Assembly: GCF_015319165.1 (NCBI RefSeq)
Contig: NZ_JADIVZ010000003.1
Span: 248,001-312,000 of the forward strand
Source of the DNA: Nocardioides acrostichi
GTDB lineage: Bacteria; Actinomycetota; Actinomycetes; Propionibacteriales; Nocardioidaceae
DNA length: 64,000 nucleotides
Direction of reading: 5' to 3'
Part shown: in pieces, positions 1 through 8,166 of the stretch
Layout of the letters: every line of letters starts with the position of its first letter
Position numbering within the stretch: position 1 is the stretch's first letter
Notes under the pieces: model-generated
What the model was told of the DNA's origin: nothing
The model's database searches: none
Seen by the model: only the letters and a program-made list of their open reading frames with translations
Made by a program: the position numbers and the translations under genes

Positions 1-756
1 GACTTCGACCTGGCCGTCAACCTCACCCGCGGGCTGGGGCAGACGATGGCGCGACTCGCCGACTGGGACGTCTCGGCCCTGGTCGGCCGCATCGAGCACC
101 TCAGCGCAGCCGACCCCGATGGCGGCACGCGCGTGGACGCCGCGGTCCGGGTGGTCGACGAGTTCCGCGAGCCCTTCGAGCACCTCATGCTCTACGCCTG
201 GCGCCGGCACCTCGCGGCCGCCGCGGCGCGGGTCGAGACCTTGGCCTCGGACGACGACGAGGGCTTGCACACGGCCGATCTCACGGTGGGCTTCGCCGAC
301 ATCGTGGGTTTCACCGCGCTGTCGAACACCCTGACCGAGGAGCGCATCGGCGACCTGGTCGAGCTCTTCGAGATGCGCTGCGCCGATGTCGTCACCGCTC
401 AGGGTGGCCGGATCATCAAGTCCATCGGCGACTCGGTGCTGTTCGTCAACGAGAGCCCCCTGCGCTCCTATGACACGGCCGAAGGCATCATCCACGTGAT
501 CGGACGCGACCAGCGGATGCCCGACGTGCGCGTCGGCCTGGCCAGCGGCCTCGTGGTGATGCGGCTCGGTGACGTCTTCGGCCCCCCGGTGAACATGGCC
601 GCCCGGCTCACCAACGTGGCGCGGCGCAACCGGATCATCATCGACGCCGCGACGGCGGCCAAGCTGCCCGACGACCAGTTCGAGACCCGTCGTCTGGCCG
701 CTCGACCGGTGCGCGGGTTCGGCATCGTTGAGCCGTTGACGGTGCGCCGCCACTGA
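1..756 (+). CDS. Class III adenylate/guanylate cyclase, 5' end outside the window
   Basis: The frame is open from base 1, so the N-terminus lies outside; 251 residues are visible. The first visible residues resemble the regulatory helix bundle that precedes the catalytic domain in Rv1264-type mycobacterial cyclases. The catalytic domain shows the first metal-binding Asp in FADIVGFT, the second in KSIGDSVLF, and the transition-state Asn/Arg in PVNMAARL. The product should make cAMP (or cGMP) from the nucleoside triphosphate in the cytoplasm. No membrane segment is visible. The motifs make the family sure; nucleotide specificity is inferred. A structured hairpin region follows the stop. Confidence 0.88.
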   Translation, partial: DFDLAVNLTRGLGQTMARLADWDVSALVGRIEHLSAADPDGGTRVDAAVRVVDEFREPFEHLMLYAWRRHLAAAAARVETLASDDDEGLHTADLTVGFADIVGFTALSNTLTEERIGDLVELFEMRCADVVTAQGGRIIKSIGDSVLFVNESPLRSYDTAEGIIHVIGRDQRMPDVRVGLASGLVVMRLGDVFGPPVNMAARLTNVARRNRIIIDAATAAKLPDDQFETRRLAARPVRGFGIVEPLTVRRH

Positions 757-840
757 ACGTCGCGCGCAGCGGCGTCGGTGCTGAGACAGAGCCGGCCTAT
801 CGAGAGCCTGTCGGGAGCCCGTCGAGAGCCTGTCGGGGGC

Positions 841-920
841 CGGTCCGGTCACGGGGGCACCGGACCGTTCGGTGTCCTTTACCTGCCGTCCCCCAAACGG
901 GGGACGGCAGGCGCCCCCGT
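841..920 (+). other. Double hairpin with potential pseudoknot, 3' of the cyclase gene
   Basis: Two perfect hairpins sit in the gene-free stretch 757-1004. The first has a 9-bp stem (841-849 with 859-867) and a 9-nt loop. The second has a 13-bp stem (882-894 with 899-911) and an AAAC loop. Loop bases 851-858 (ACGGGGGC) are exactly complementary to 913-920 just 3' of the second hairpin, so an H-type pseudoknot or a switch is possible. A 16-bp direct repeat (800-815 and 822-837) lies upstream. No U-tract follows, so this may be a terminator of the cyclase mRNA or a regulatory element. Confidence 0.55.
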
Positions 921-992
921 GAATCCCAGAAGTGACATGAAAATGCCAAGGCCGTTTCGGGCCAAACCCTACCGTCGAGCTCGTCACCTTCC

Positions 993-998
993 TAGGCT
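993..998 (+). promoter_or_regulatory. -10 box TAGGCT of a probable leaderless promoter
   Basis: TAGGCT lies 6 nt upstream of the GTG at 1005, with no Shine-Dalgarno sequence. Transcription should begin at the start codon itself. The same arrangement recurs at many genes in the window. Confidence 0.55.
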
Positions 999-1004
999 CA
1001 TCCC

Positions 1005-1316
1005 GTGATCAAGGTTCAAGAGATCTCCGTCGACCCCGAGACCCGTCAGGCATGGAAGGACGGGGAGGAGGTGGCGCTCTCGCGCAAGGAGTTCGACCTC
1101 GTCCACGCCCTCATCGCTCGAGCCGGCGACATCGTGACCCGTGACGAGCTCATGCGCGAGGTGTGGCACGCGTCGTTTTGGACCTCCTCCAAGACCATCG
1201 ACGTGCACCTGGGCTGGGTGCGCCGCAAGCTGGGCGACGACAGCCGCCGTCCACACCTCATCACGACCATCCGCGGCAAGGGGCTGCGCTTCGAGAAGGC
1301 CTCCCCAGCCGCCTGA
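1005..1316 (+). CDS. Orphan winged-helix (OmpR/PhoB-type C-terminal domain) DNA-binding protein
   Basis: A 103-residue protein that consists almost only of an OmpR/PhoB-type winged-helix domain. Landmarks are LSRKEFDLVHALIARAG, the recognition-helix region TIDVHLGWVRRKLGD and the wing TIRGKGLRF. No receiver domain is present; family members usually have about 225 residues. It therefore probably binds DNA constitutively or through a partner. The GTG start at 1005 is preferred because a TAGGCT -10 box lies 6 nt upstream. It sits just before purK, so a role in purine or nucleotide regulation is possible but unproven. Target genes cannot be read from the sequence. Confidence 0.8.
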   Translation: MIKVQEISVDPETRQAWKDGEEVALSRKEFDLVHALIARAGDIVTRDELMREVWHASFWTSSKTIDVHLGWVRRKLGDDSRRPHLITTIRGKGLRFEKASPAA

Positions 1317-1336
1317 GCGCCCTCTGCGTCGACCAC

Positions 1337-1342
1337 TAGGCT
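1337..1342 (+). promoter_or_regulatory. -10 box TAGGCT of purK, leaderless type
   Basis: TAGGCT is followed by 7 nt and then the GTG start of purK at 1350. No ribosome binding site is visible. Confidence 0.55.
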
Positions 1343-1349
1343 GTCGGCC

Positions 1350-2522
1350 GTGAGTGCCGACCCTCAGCCTGCTGCGCCCACCGTCGCGATCATCGGAGGC
1401 GGCCAGCTGGCCCGGATGATGGCCCAACCCGCCATCGCTCTCGGCCTGCCGGTGCGTCTGCTGGCCGAAGCGCCCGGGGTCTCGGCCGCCCAGGTGGTCG
1501 TCGACCACGAGGTCGGCGACTACCGGGATCTGGAGACCCTGCGCCGGGTCACGGCGGGATGTGCCGTGGTCACCTTCGACCACGAGCACGTGCCCACCGA
1601 CCACCTGCACGCGCTGGAGGAGGCCGGGGTCGCCGTCCGGCCCGGTCCTCAGGCCCTCGTGCACGCTCAGGACAAGGCGGTCATGCGCGAACGCCTCACC
1701 GCGCTCGAGGTTCCCTGCCCGCGGCACGCGGTGGTGGCCGACGCCGACGAGGTGGCCGGCTTCGGGTTCCCTTGTGTGCTCAAGACGACCCGGGGCGGCT
1801 ACGACGGCAAAGGCGTCTGGGTGGTGCGCACCCGCGAGGACTGCGTCGAACCCTTCGCCACAGCGGCCGAGGCCGGGGTGCGCATCCTGGCCGAGGAGCT
1901 CGTCGACTTCCGCCGTGAGCTGTCGGCGCTGGTGGCCCGTGCGCCCAGCGGACAGGCGGCGGCCTATCCGGTGGTGGCCTCGACCCAGACCGACGGCATC
2001 TGCCACGAGGTGATCGCGCCCGCCCCCGACCTCGATCCGGCTCTGGCCGCCCAGGCCCAGCACGTGGCGCTGCACGTGGCCGGCGAGCTGGGCGTCACCG
2101 GCGTCTTGGCCGTGGAGCTGTTCGAGACCACCGACGGCCGGATCCTCGTCAACGAGCTCGCGATGCGCCCGCACAACACCGGTCACTGGACGCAGGACGG
2201 CGCCGTCACCTCCCAGTTCGAGAACCATCTGCGAGCGGTGCTCGACCTGCCGCTGGGATCACCGGCTCCACGGGCCACGTGGACCGTGATGGTGAACATC
2301 CTCGGCGGCCCCGACCCCGCGGTGGGCCGCCTCTACGACGGCTACCCCCACGCCCTGGCCAGGGATCCCCACCTGCGGGTGCACCTCTACGGCAAGGCGC
2401 CGCGCCCCGGGCGCAAGGTCGGGCACGTCAACGCCTACGGTGACGATCTCGAGGACTGCCTCGAGCGGGCCCGGCACGCCGCGGCCTGGTTCCGTGGTGA
2501 CCTCGGCGACGAGAGTGAATGA
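1350..2522 (+). CDS. purK: N5-carboxyaminoimidazole ribonucleotide synthase (PurK)
   Basis: This 390-residue ATP-grasp enzyme uses ATP and bicarbonate to convert AIR to N5-CAIR in de novo purine synthesis. The N-terminal nucleotide-fold motif [11 protein letters not shown] is present. The central ATP-binding loop [15 protein letters not shown] and the metal-site segment EMFE-type [28 protein letters not shown] region (about residues 250-275) are intact. Length is normal for the family. purE follows after 10 nt, so the pair forms the usual two-step carboxylation operon, which continues into the membrane acetyltransferase gene. Confidence 0.95.
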   Translation: MSADPQPAAPTVAIIGGGQLARMMAQPAIALGLPVRLLAEAPGVSAAQVVVDHEVGDYRDLETLRRVTAGCAVVTFDHEHVPTDHLHALEEAGVAVRPGPQALVHAQDKAVMRERLTALEVPCPRHAVVADADEVAGFGFPCVLKTTRGGYDGKGVWVVRTREDCVEPFATAAEAGVRILAEELVDFRRELSALVARAPSGQAAAYPVVASTQTDGICHEVIAPAPDLDPALAAQAQHVALHVAGELGVTGVLAVELFETTDGRILVNELAMRPHNTGHWTQDGAVTSQFENHLRAVLDLPLGSPAPRATWTVMVNILGGPDPAVGRLYDGYPHALARDPHLRVHLYGKAPRPGRKVGHVNAYGDDLEDCLERARHAAAWFRGDLGDESE

Positions 2523-2532
2523 GGATCCGGTG

Positions 2533-3069
2533 ATGAGCATCGACCAGACCAGCCCGGCCCCGCGCGTCGGCATCGTCATGGGGTCCGACTCCGACTGGCC
2601 GGTCATGCAGGCGGCGGCCGAGGCGTGCGCCGAGTTCGACGTCGTGACCGAGAGCGACGTGGTCTCGGCGCACCGGATGCCGCACGAGATGCTGGCCTAC
2701 GGTGAGCAGGCTGCCGACCGCGGTCTCCAGGTGATCATCGCGGGTGCCGGCGGAGCGGCCCATCTGCCCGGCATGCTCGCCGCCGTCACTCCGCTGCCCG
2801 TGATCGGTGTGCCGGTGCCCCTGAAGTTCCTCGACGGCATGGACTCCCTGCTCTCGATCGTGCAGATGCCCGCCGGGGTGCCGGTGGCGGGCGTGGCTAT
2901 CGGCAATGCCCGCAACGCCGGCCTGCTGGCGGTGCGCATCCTCGCGGCGTCCGACCCGGGCCTGCGCGAGCGCATGACGCGCTTCCAGGCCGGCCTGCGC
3001 GACGCGGCGCACGCCAAGGGCGAAGCCGTCCGCCGGCAGTCGCGACCCGGTTCCCGGCTCGGCTTTTGA
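2533..3069 (+). CDS. purE: N5-carboxyaminoimidazole ribonucleotide mutase (PurE)
   Basis: A 178-residue class I PurE that moves the carboxylate of N5-CAIR to give CAIR. Signature motifs are [10 protein letters not shown], the catalytic-His segment SAHRMPHEM, the loop [12 protein letters not shown], and [10 protein letters not shown] near the C-terminus. The ATG at 2533 is chosen because GAGG lies just upstream; an adjacent GTG at 2530 is an alternative. It follows purK by 10 nt, and its stop overlaps the TTG start of the next gene, which indicates translational coupling. Confidence 0.95.
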   Translation: MSIDQTSPAPRVGIVMGSDSDWPVMQAAAEACAEFDVVTESDVVSAHRMPHEMLAYGEQAADRGLQVIIAGAGGAAHLPGMLAAVTPLPVIGVPVPLKFLDGMDSLLSIVQMPAGVPVAGVAIGNARNAGLLAVRILAASDPGLRERMTRFQAGLRDAAHAKGEAVRRQSRPGSRLGF

Positions 3070-4283
3070 CCGAGGCCGCCCGCTTCCGCCTCGTCGGGCT
3101 GGACGCCGCCCGCTGGGTCGCCCTGCTCGGCATGATGGCCACCCACCTGCTGCCGATGGCCCAGGCCGACGGGTCCAACACGTGGGTGGCCACCGTCTTC
3201 GCCGGCCGCGCCGCCGCCCTGTTCGCGGTGCTCGCCGGCGTCACCCTCGCGCTGCTCACCGGCGGTCCGCAGCCCGTGAGGGGGCCGGAGCTGGCCCGCG
3301 TGCGGATCGCGCAGTCGGTGCGCGGTCTGCTGGTGGTGCTGATCGGTCTGGCCCTCGGCGAGACCGACTCGGGTCTGGCGATCATCCTGGTCAACTACGG
3401 GGTGCTGTTCTGGCTGGGGCTGCTGGTGGTCCGGCTCCGCGCCCGCGCTCTGGGCCTGCTCGCCGCGGCCGTCGCGGTCGGCGCGCCGGTGGGTGACCAC
3501 CTGCTGCGCCCGTACCTGCCACCCCGTGGCGTCGGTGTGCCTGTCTTCGGTGACCTGCTGCACCCGCTCCACCTGCTCTCGGAGCTGTTCTTCACCGGCT
3601 ACTACCCGGTGACCTGCTGGGCGGCCTACCTCCTGGTGGGCATGGCGCTGGGTCGGCTCGACCTGCGCCGGATCTCGGCCGGGCCCCGCGCGCTGCCGGT
3701 GTTCGGCGGCATCGCGGTGGTCGGGGCCGCTGTCGCGGCCGTCACGACCGTGGTCTCCCACGCGCTGACGTCGCGGACGTCGGTGCTGGCCCGGCTCGAC
3801 CCTGCCCTCTACCGCGAGCGCGGGGCGCGCGCCGTCCTCGAGCAGGTGGATCAGCCCCGAGAGGGCGTCGGCTACTTCGGCCAGACCCCGGTGCGCGGCA
3901 GCTGGGACTGGCTGTTGGTGGTCGCTCCGCACTCCAGCACCCCGTTCGACCTCGTGCAGAGCGCGGCCAGCGCGGTGGGCGCCATCGGTCTCGCGCTGGC
4001 GCTCACACACCTGCTCCACGGTCGAGTGCTCCGTACTGCCGCGGTCGTCACCGGCGCGGGCCGCAGCACCTTGACGCTCTACTCGGTGCACGTGCTGATG
4101 ACGTCGTCGCTGCTGCCACCCTCGCCGGGTCCGGGGTTCGCGATCGTTCAGGTGGTCGTGGTGCTCGCGCTCGGATCGGGACTCGTGCTGGCCCGTCGTC
4201 GTGGGCCCCTGGAGGCGTTGGTCACCGAGGTGTCGAAGGGTGTCGCGGACCGCTTCGTCGCGGCGTCGACCCCACGGACGTGA
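3066..4283 (+). CDS. Membrane acetyltransferase, heparan-alpha-glucosaminide N-acetyltransferase-like
   Basis: A 405-residue polytopic membrane protein with about ten hydrophobic segments. It starts with the family's N-terminal signature [16 protein letters not shown] followed by a conserved His in the first helix (MATHLL). The segment [13 protein letters not shown] matches the DUF1624/DUF418 and HGSNAT group. Such proteins are thought to move acetyl groups across the membrane onto sugars, but the substrate here is unknown. The start is an unusual TTG at 3066 that overlaps the purE stop. Clustering with purEK is probably positional rather than functional. Confidence 0.75.
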   Translation: MTEAARFRLVGLDAARWVALLGMMATHLLPMAQADGSNTWVATVFAGRAAALFAVLAGVTLALLTGGPQPVRGPELARVRIAQSVRGLLVVLIGLALGETDSGLAIILVNYGVLFWLGLLVVRLRARALGLLAAAVAVGAPVGDHLLRPYLPPRGVGVPVFGDLLHPLHLLSELFFTGYYPVTCWAAYLLVGMALGRLDLRRISAGPRALPVFGGIAVVGAAVAAVTTVVSHALTSRTSVLARLDPALYRERGARAVLEQVDQPREGVGYFGQTPVRGSWDWLLVVAPHSSTPFDLVQSAASAVGAIGLALALTHLLHGRVLRTAAVVTGAGRSTLTLYSVHVLMTSSLLPPSPGPGFAIVQVVVVLALGSGLVLARRRGPLEALVTEVSKGVADRFVAASTPRT

Positions 4284-4343
4284 ATCCCGGGGTAGGGTTG
4301 GACCGAGCGGCGCAGCGCACCCCCCATGAGGCTGCGTCGCCCG

Positions 4344-4361
4344 CCGCCGGGAGTCCGGCGG
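4344..4361 (+). terminator. Terminator-like hairpin after the purK-purE operon
   Basis: A perfect 7-bp GC stem (CCGCCGG/CCGGCGG) with a GAGT loop, followed by TCTT. It lies 60 nt after the acetyltransferase stop and before the dps promoter. Confidence 0.5.
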
Positions 4362-4492
4362 TCTTGGGGTCGGGGCGCCGTTCCCCCCGCGACGTCCCGG
4401 CTCCGCCGAAGGCTCGCGCGGTGTGTCGGTTCGTCCCTCCTCCGAGCTGTCGCTCACCCGGGCAGGTGTCCGGAGTCGGGGCGCGGTGTGCC

Positions 4493-4498
4493 TAGCCT
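4493..4498 (+). promoter_or_regulatory. -10 box TAGCCT of dps, leaderless type
   Basis: TAGCCT followed by 7 nt and the dps ATG at 4506. No ribosome binding site is visible. Apart from the hairpin at 4344-4361, nothing else is recognised in 4284-4505. Confidence 0.5.
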
Positions 4499-4505
4499 CG
4501 CTGGC

Positions 4506-5054
4506 ATGACCTCCGACATTCAGTACACGACCCCCGGCATGGACGCCGCGAGCGCCGCCCGGGTCATCGAACTCCTCCAGGACCGTCTCAACGCGGCCAA
4601 CGACCTGCATCTGACCCTCAAGCACGTGCACTGGAACGTGGTCGGCCCCCACTTCATCGCCGTGCACGAGATGATCGACCCGCAGGTCGAGGTGGTTCGC
4701 GGGTACGCCGACGACCTGGCCGAGCGCATCGCCACCCTGGGTGGGTCGCCGGTGGGCACGCCCGGCGCCCTGGTCGCGGCGCGGTCGTGGGAGGAGTACT
4801 CCATCGGTCGCGCGACGACCCAGCAGCACCTCGGCGCGCTCGACCTCGTCTACCGCGGCATCATCGAGAGCTACCGGGCGGGCATCAAGGAGCTCGACGA
4901 TCTCGACCTGGTCACCCAGGACATGTTCGTCGCACAGACCGAGCAGTTGGAGCTGTTCCACTGGTTCGTCCGGGCGCACCTCGAGGACACCGGCGGCAAG
5001 CTGTCGACCGAGGGTGCCGGCTCCGAGCGTGAGGCCGCGGCGCAGGCAGGCTGA
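4506..5054 (+). CDS. dps: Dps family ferritin-like DNA-protection protein
   Basis: A 182-residue mini-ferritin. The family's ferroxidase-region signature is visible in the first half: LHLTLKHVHWNVVGPHF, then HEMIDPQVEVVRGYADDLAERI with the usual His, Asp and Glu ligands. Dps proteins form dodecamers that oxidise ferrous iron with peroxide and coat DNA under starvation or oxidative stress. The ATG at 4506 is preferred to longer in-frame extensions because it gives the normal length and has a TAGCCT -10 box 7 nt upstream. The stress sigma factor gene downstream fits a stress role. Confidence 0.9.
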   Translation: MTSDIQYTTPGMDAASAARVIELLQDRLNAANDLHLTLKHVHWNVVGPHFIAVHEMIDPQVEVVRGYADDLAERIATLGGSPVGTPGALVAARSWEEYSIGRATTQQHLGALDLVYRGIIESYRAGIKELDDLDLVTQDMFVAQTEQLELFHWFVRAHLEDTGGKLSTEGAGSEREAAAQAG

Positions 5055-5112
5055 GACGGACGGGTCGAGACCGTAGGGTCGAGACCGGCGGGTCGACGAA
5101 CGTCGCCCATGG

Positions 5113-5152
5113 GAGGCGGGTGGTCCGGACCGGGCCGCCCGCCTCTCGTATT
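5113..5152 (+). terminator. Rho-independent terminator of dps
   Basis: An 8-bp GC stem (GAGGCGGG/CCCGCCTC) extends to about 14 bp with G-U pairs across 5113-5145. It is followed by TCTCGTATTT, the nearest thing to a U-tract in this part of the window. Confidence 0.65.
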
Positions 5153-5225
5153 TACCGACCGGACAGCGTCGTCACGTGCCACGATGAGCCGGTAGTGGGG
5201 GGAGCCGAGCAGGAAGGATCCCCCG

Positions 5226-6002
5226 GTGTCGGCTGACGGTGTGCACGGTTCCTCCATCGGCGTGGCGAGCCGCCGACTCGAGATCGCCCGGCTGATGCTG
5301 CGGGCACGCGCGACGTCCGGCGTGGAGAGAACCCGCCTCGAGAACGAGGTCGTTCGGCTCAGCATGCCGGTCGGACGACAGGTCGCGGGCCGGTACGCGC
5401 GCCGCGGAGTGGGGCTCGACGACCTCGAGCAGGTCGCCTACCTGGGCCTGGTCAAGGCGGTCCGCACGTTCGATCCGGTGCGGGGCGAGGACTTCCTCTC
5501 CTATGCCGTGCCCACGCTGCGCGGTGAGCTCAAACGCCACTTCCGCGACGCCGGGTGGACCGTGCGCCCGCCCCGATCGGTGCAGGAGGCGCAGGCAGTG
5601 GTGCTCGCGGCCGAGGCCCGCCTGACCCAGGAGCTGGGCCGTCACCCCGGGCCTGCGGACATCGCCTCGGAGACCGGCCTCGACGTCATGCTCGTGCGGC
5701 AGGCGCTGGGGGCCACCGGTCTCTTCCGCCCCGCCTCGCTGGACGCGCCCTGGGAGCGGGAGGTTCCGGTCGCCGACACGCGCGACCTCGAGCTCGTCGA
5801 GCTGCGCGAGGCCGTGCGCCCTTTGCTGGCCGGCCTGGGATGGGTCGACCGCACCATGCTGGCCATGCGCTACGTCGAGGGCCGCACCCAGGCCGACATC
5901 GGCCGGGTCGTGGGGCTGAGTCAAGAGCAGGTGTCTCGCCGGATCTCCCGGCTGCTCGACGACCTGAGGTCGACCTTGGATCGCGAGGCCGGGGCCGCCT
6001 GA
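5226..6002 (+). CDS. RNA polymerase sigma factor, SigB/SigF stress family
   Basis: A 258-residue group 3 sigma-70 factor. Region 2 contains DDLEQVAYLGLVKAVRTFDP and FLSYAVPTLRGELKRHFRD; region 3 contains the ELGRHPGPADIA type helix; region 4 contains YVEGRTQADIGRVVGLSQ and the recognition helix QEQVSRRISRLLDDLR. This layout is typical of actinobacterial SigB/SigF general-stress factors. No anti-sigma or anti-anti-sigma gene is adjacent, which is unusual for SigF. The GTG at 5226 has AAGGA upstream (AGGAAGGATCC), so it is a leadered mRNA. Confidence 0.85.
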   Translation: MSADGVHGSSIGVASRRLEIARLMLRARATSGVERTRLENEVVRLSMPVGRQVAGRYARRGVGLDDLEQVAYLGLVKAVRTFDPVRGEDFLSYAVPTLRGELKRHFRDAGWTVRPPRSVQEAQAVVLAAEARLTQELGRHPGPADIASETGLDVMLVRQALGATGLFRPASLDAPWEREVPVADTRDLELVELREAVRPLLAGLGWVDRTMLAMRYVEGRTQADIGRVVGLSQEQVSRRISRLLDDLRSTLDREAGAA

Positions 6003-6006
6003 GCTC

Positions 6007-6906
6007 TCAGCCCCGCGGGTGGATGCGTGGAGCCTGGCTGGCGCGGCTGGTGAAGACGGGGGCGCGCTTCTCGCGGAATGCGGCCACGCCCTCCTTGCCG
6101 TCACCGATCGAGGTCCAGTACATCGCGAGGGAGTCCGAGAGGTGGGCCTCGAGAGGGTGGTCGTGGGCGCTGTTGCGGTAGAGCATCTGCTTGGCCAGCG
6201 CGAGGGCCACCGGAGAGCGGTCGACGACGATCGATCGGGCCAGCTCGAGGGCTGCCGGCACCAGGTCGTCGGGCTCGTGCACCGAGCGCAGCAGCCGGCC
6301 GGTGAGCGCCTGCTCCGCGGTGAGGATCTCGGCGGAGTAGACCCAGTCCAGTGCCTGCTGGATGCCGACGATGCGAGGCAGGAACCACGTGGAGCACGCC
6401 TCGGGCACGATGCCCAGGCGCCCGAACACGAACCCGATGCGTGCCTTGGTGGAGGCCAGTCGGAGGTCCATGCCGAGCGTCATGGTGGCGCCGATGCCCA
6501 CGGCGGGGCCGTTGATGGCGGCGATCACGGGTTTGGGCAGTGCGTGGATCGCGAGCGTCACCTTGCCGCCGGTGTCGCGCACGCCCTGGTCGTAGGGCGG
6601 CTCGTCGTAGGCCGCGCGGAACTCCTCAGGGGTCGGTCGCACCGTCTCGTCGAGGCCGAACACGTTGCCCTCGGCGGAGAGGTCCATGCCGGCGCAGAAC
6701 GCCCGGCCGGCACCGGTGACGACCACCGCGCGCACGTCGTCGTCGCGCGCGTCGACGCGGAACACCCGCTCCAGTTCGCGCGCCATCGTGAGGTCGAAGG
6801 CGTTGAGGGCGCCAGGCCGGTCGAGGGTGAGGAGAGCGATGCCGTCGTCGTCGACCTCGAAGGTGAGGGTCTCGTAGGCGGGGGTCTGGTCAGTGGTGTC
6901 GGGCAC
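6007..6906 (-). CDS. Enoyl-CoA hydratase/isomerase (crotonase) family protein
   Basis: A 299-residue crotonase-fold enzyme, probably cytoplasmic and acting on acyl-CoA in fatty-acid or related degradation. Visible landmarks are LNAFDLTMA, the oxyanion-hole segments AFCAGMDL and GPAVGIGATMTLG, and a putative catalytic Glu in LGIVPEACSTW. The exact reaction cannot be assigned from this. The GTG start at 6906 lies inside a perfect 10-bp hairpin (6904-6928), and the purine-rich ribosome-binding stretch falls in its loop region. It follows the LCP gene on the same strand with only 12 nt between, so co-transcription is likely. Confidence 0.85.
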   Translation of the reverse strand: MPDTTDQTPAYETLTFEVDDDGIALLTLDRPGALNAFDLTMARELERVFRVDARDDDVRAVVVTGAGRAFCAGMDLSAEGNVFGLDETVRPTPEEFRAAYDEPPYDQGVRDTGGKVTLAIHALPKPVIAAINGPAVGIGATMTLGMDLRLASTKARIGFVFGRLGIVPEACSTWFLPRIVGIQQALDWVYSAEILTAEQALTGRLLRSVHEPDDLVPAALELARSIVVDRSPVALALAKQMLYRNSAHDHPLEAHLSDSLAMYWTSIGDGKEGVAAFREKRAPVFTSRASQAPRIHPRG

Positions 6907-6928
6907 GGGGTGACCCTCTCACCCCGTG
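6904..6928 (-). promoter_or_regulatory. Hairpin enclosing the crotonase start codon and the LCP stop codon
   Basis: Perfect 10-bp stem (6904-6913 with 6919-6928) and a 5-nt loop. On the minus-strand mRNA the upstream LCP stop codon is in the 5' arm and the crotonase GTG is in the 3' arm. This may couple or restrict translation, or act as a terminator. Confidence 0.5.
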
Positions 6929-8142
6929 ACGGAGGAGGGCAGACCCGAGGGGGAGCAGAGGTTCTTGCCGATGCGGTCGGTGTCGTCGTTGATGATCGCC
7001 TTGAACATCTGCGGCGCCCGCTCGGCGTCCCAGTGCACGGCCAGATCGGAGATCGGCACCGAGCAGGTCAGGCCGTTCTCACCGTTCACGTGTGTCATCG
7101 CCATCGCGAACATCGCGGCCCGAGCCGGGTTCATGCCCTTGCCGAACGTCACGAAGCCGGTGGCCGCCATGTTCAGGTTCCAGTAGCGCCACGGGAGCAG
7201 AGACCACGGTGAGATGGCCTTGGACCCCACCTGGGAGACGACCTCTCGTTGAGCCTGCGCGCGCTGGATGTCGCCGGTGGCGTACGTGTGCCGTGAGCGT
7301 GCGTAGGCGAGCGCCGTGGTGCCGTCGGCCTCCTGACAGCCCTTCTTCACGTCGAGGTTGGCCAGCTTGTCGACCATCGCCTGCTGGGGGCAGATGGTGA
7401 TGCCGCCGACGGCGTCGACCACGTCGACGAACCCGCCGAGGCCGATCTCGACGTACTCGTCGATCTTGATGCCGGTGTCCTGCTCGACGGTCTTGGTGAG
7501 CAGCTTGGGGCCACCGAAGGCGTAGGCGGCGTTGATCTTGGTCGTGCCGTGTCCGGGCACCTCGACGAGCGAGTCACGGGGGATCGAGAGAAGCAGGTTC
7601 GGGCCGGAGCCGGTGTGTAGCAGCATGATCGTGTCGGTGCGCTGGCCGACCGCGTTGCCGGTGCCGTACTGCTTGCGCTGCTCCTTGGAGAGGCCGGCCC
7701 GGGAGTCGCTGCCGACCAGCAGATAGGTGGTGCCGGGCTGGTCGTCGGGCCGCTTGCCGGACGGCTCGAACGCGACCTCGTCGACCTTCGTCCAGGCGTA
7801 GACGGGAACGGCGACCAGGAACACGATGTAGGCCAGCAGCACCAGCAGCAGGTACCGCACCCGGAACCTGGGCCGGAAGCCGCGGCGCGAGCTGCGATAG
7901 GTGGTGCCCGGTTGGGACGGCGTGGGCGCCGGCCGCGGGGTGGGTGCCGGCGTGGGTGCCGGGGAGGGCCCGGACGACCCCGTGCCGGGCCGCGGCTGGG
8001 TGGGCATCATGCGGGTGGCGTCGTCGCCGCCCTCGTCGCGTCGCGGTGCGCCGCCCTGGCCGTAGAGCCAGTCGTAGCGCTCGCCGTCGGAGGAAGCTCC
8101 CGAGGAGTTGTCGGGGGAGTCGCTGGGGGGACGCTGTGCCAT
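6919..8142 (-). CDS. LytR-CpsA-Psr (LCP) family cell-wall polymer ligase
   Basis: A 407-residue protein. It has a long Pro/Gly/Ser-rich cytoplasmic N-terminus (about 1-90), one membrane helix (around 95-117, LLLVLLAYIVFLVAVPVYAW), then an extracellular LCP domain. Domain landmarks are LLVGSDSRAGL, the conserved Arg in SIPRDSLVEVPG, TKINAAYAFGG, VVDAVGGI and the Arg-rich YARSRHT. LCP enzymes transfer lipid-linked glycopolymers onto peptidoglycan; in arabinogalactan makers they attach the galactan. The nearby galactan locus is a plausible supplier. Transcription probably starts from the palindromic divergent promoter at 8151-8160. Confidence 0.92.
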   Translation of the reverse strand: MAQRPPSDSPDNSSGASSDGERYDWLYGQGGAPRRDEGGDDATRMMPTQPRPGTGSSGPSPAPTPAPTPRPAPTPSQPGTTYRSSRRGFRPRFRVRYLLLVLLAYIVFLVAVPVYAWTKVDEVAFEPSGKRPDDQPGTTYLLVGSDSRAGLSKEQRKQYGTGNAVGQRTDTIMLLHTGSGPNLLLSIPRDSLVEVPGHGTTKINAAYAFGGPKLLTKTVEQDTGIKIDEYVEIGLGGFVDVVDAVGGITICPQQAMVDKLANLDVKKGCQEADGTTALAYARSRHTYATGDIQRAQAQREVVSQVGSKAISPWSLLPWRYWNLNMAATGFVTFGKGMNPARAAMFAMAMTHVNGENGLTCSVPISDLAVHWDAERAPQMFKAIINDDTDRIGKNLCSPSGLPSSVTG

Positions 8143-8150
8143 GGGTTAGG

Positions 8151-8160
8151 ACGGTACCGT
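8151..8160. promoter_or_regulatory. Palindromic bidirectional promoter ACGGTACCGT
   Basis: The 10-bp perfect palindrome contains TACCGT on each strand (8155-8160 plus, 8151-8156 minus), sharing the central TA. On plus it lies 6 nt before the thioesterase ATG (8167). On minus it lies 8 nt before the LCP ATG (8142). Both genes would be leaderless. Confidence 0.5.
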
Positions 8161-8166
8161 GCCGCC

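Noticed and set aside
4326..4505. N-terminal extension of Dps
   Set aside because: The in-frame extension crosses a terminator hairpin and a -10 box and has no family similarity; ATG 4506 gives the normal Dps length.
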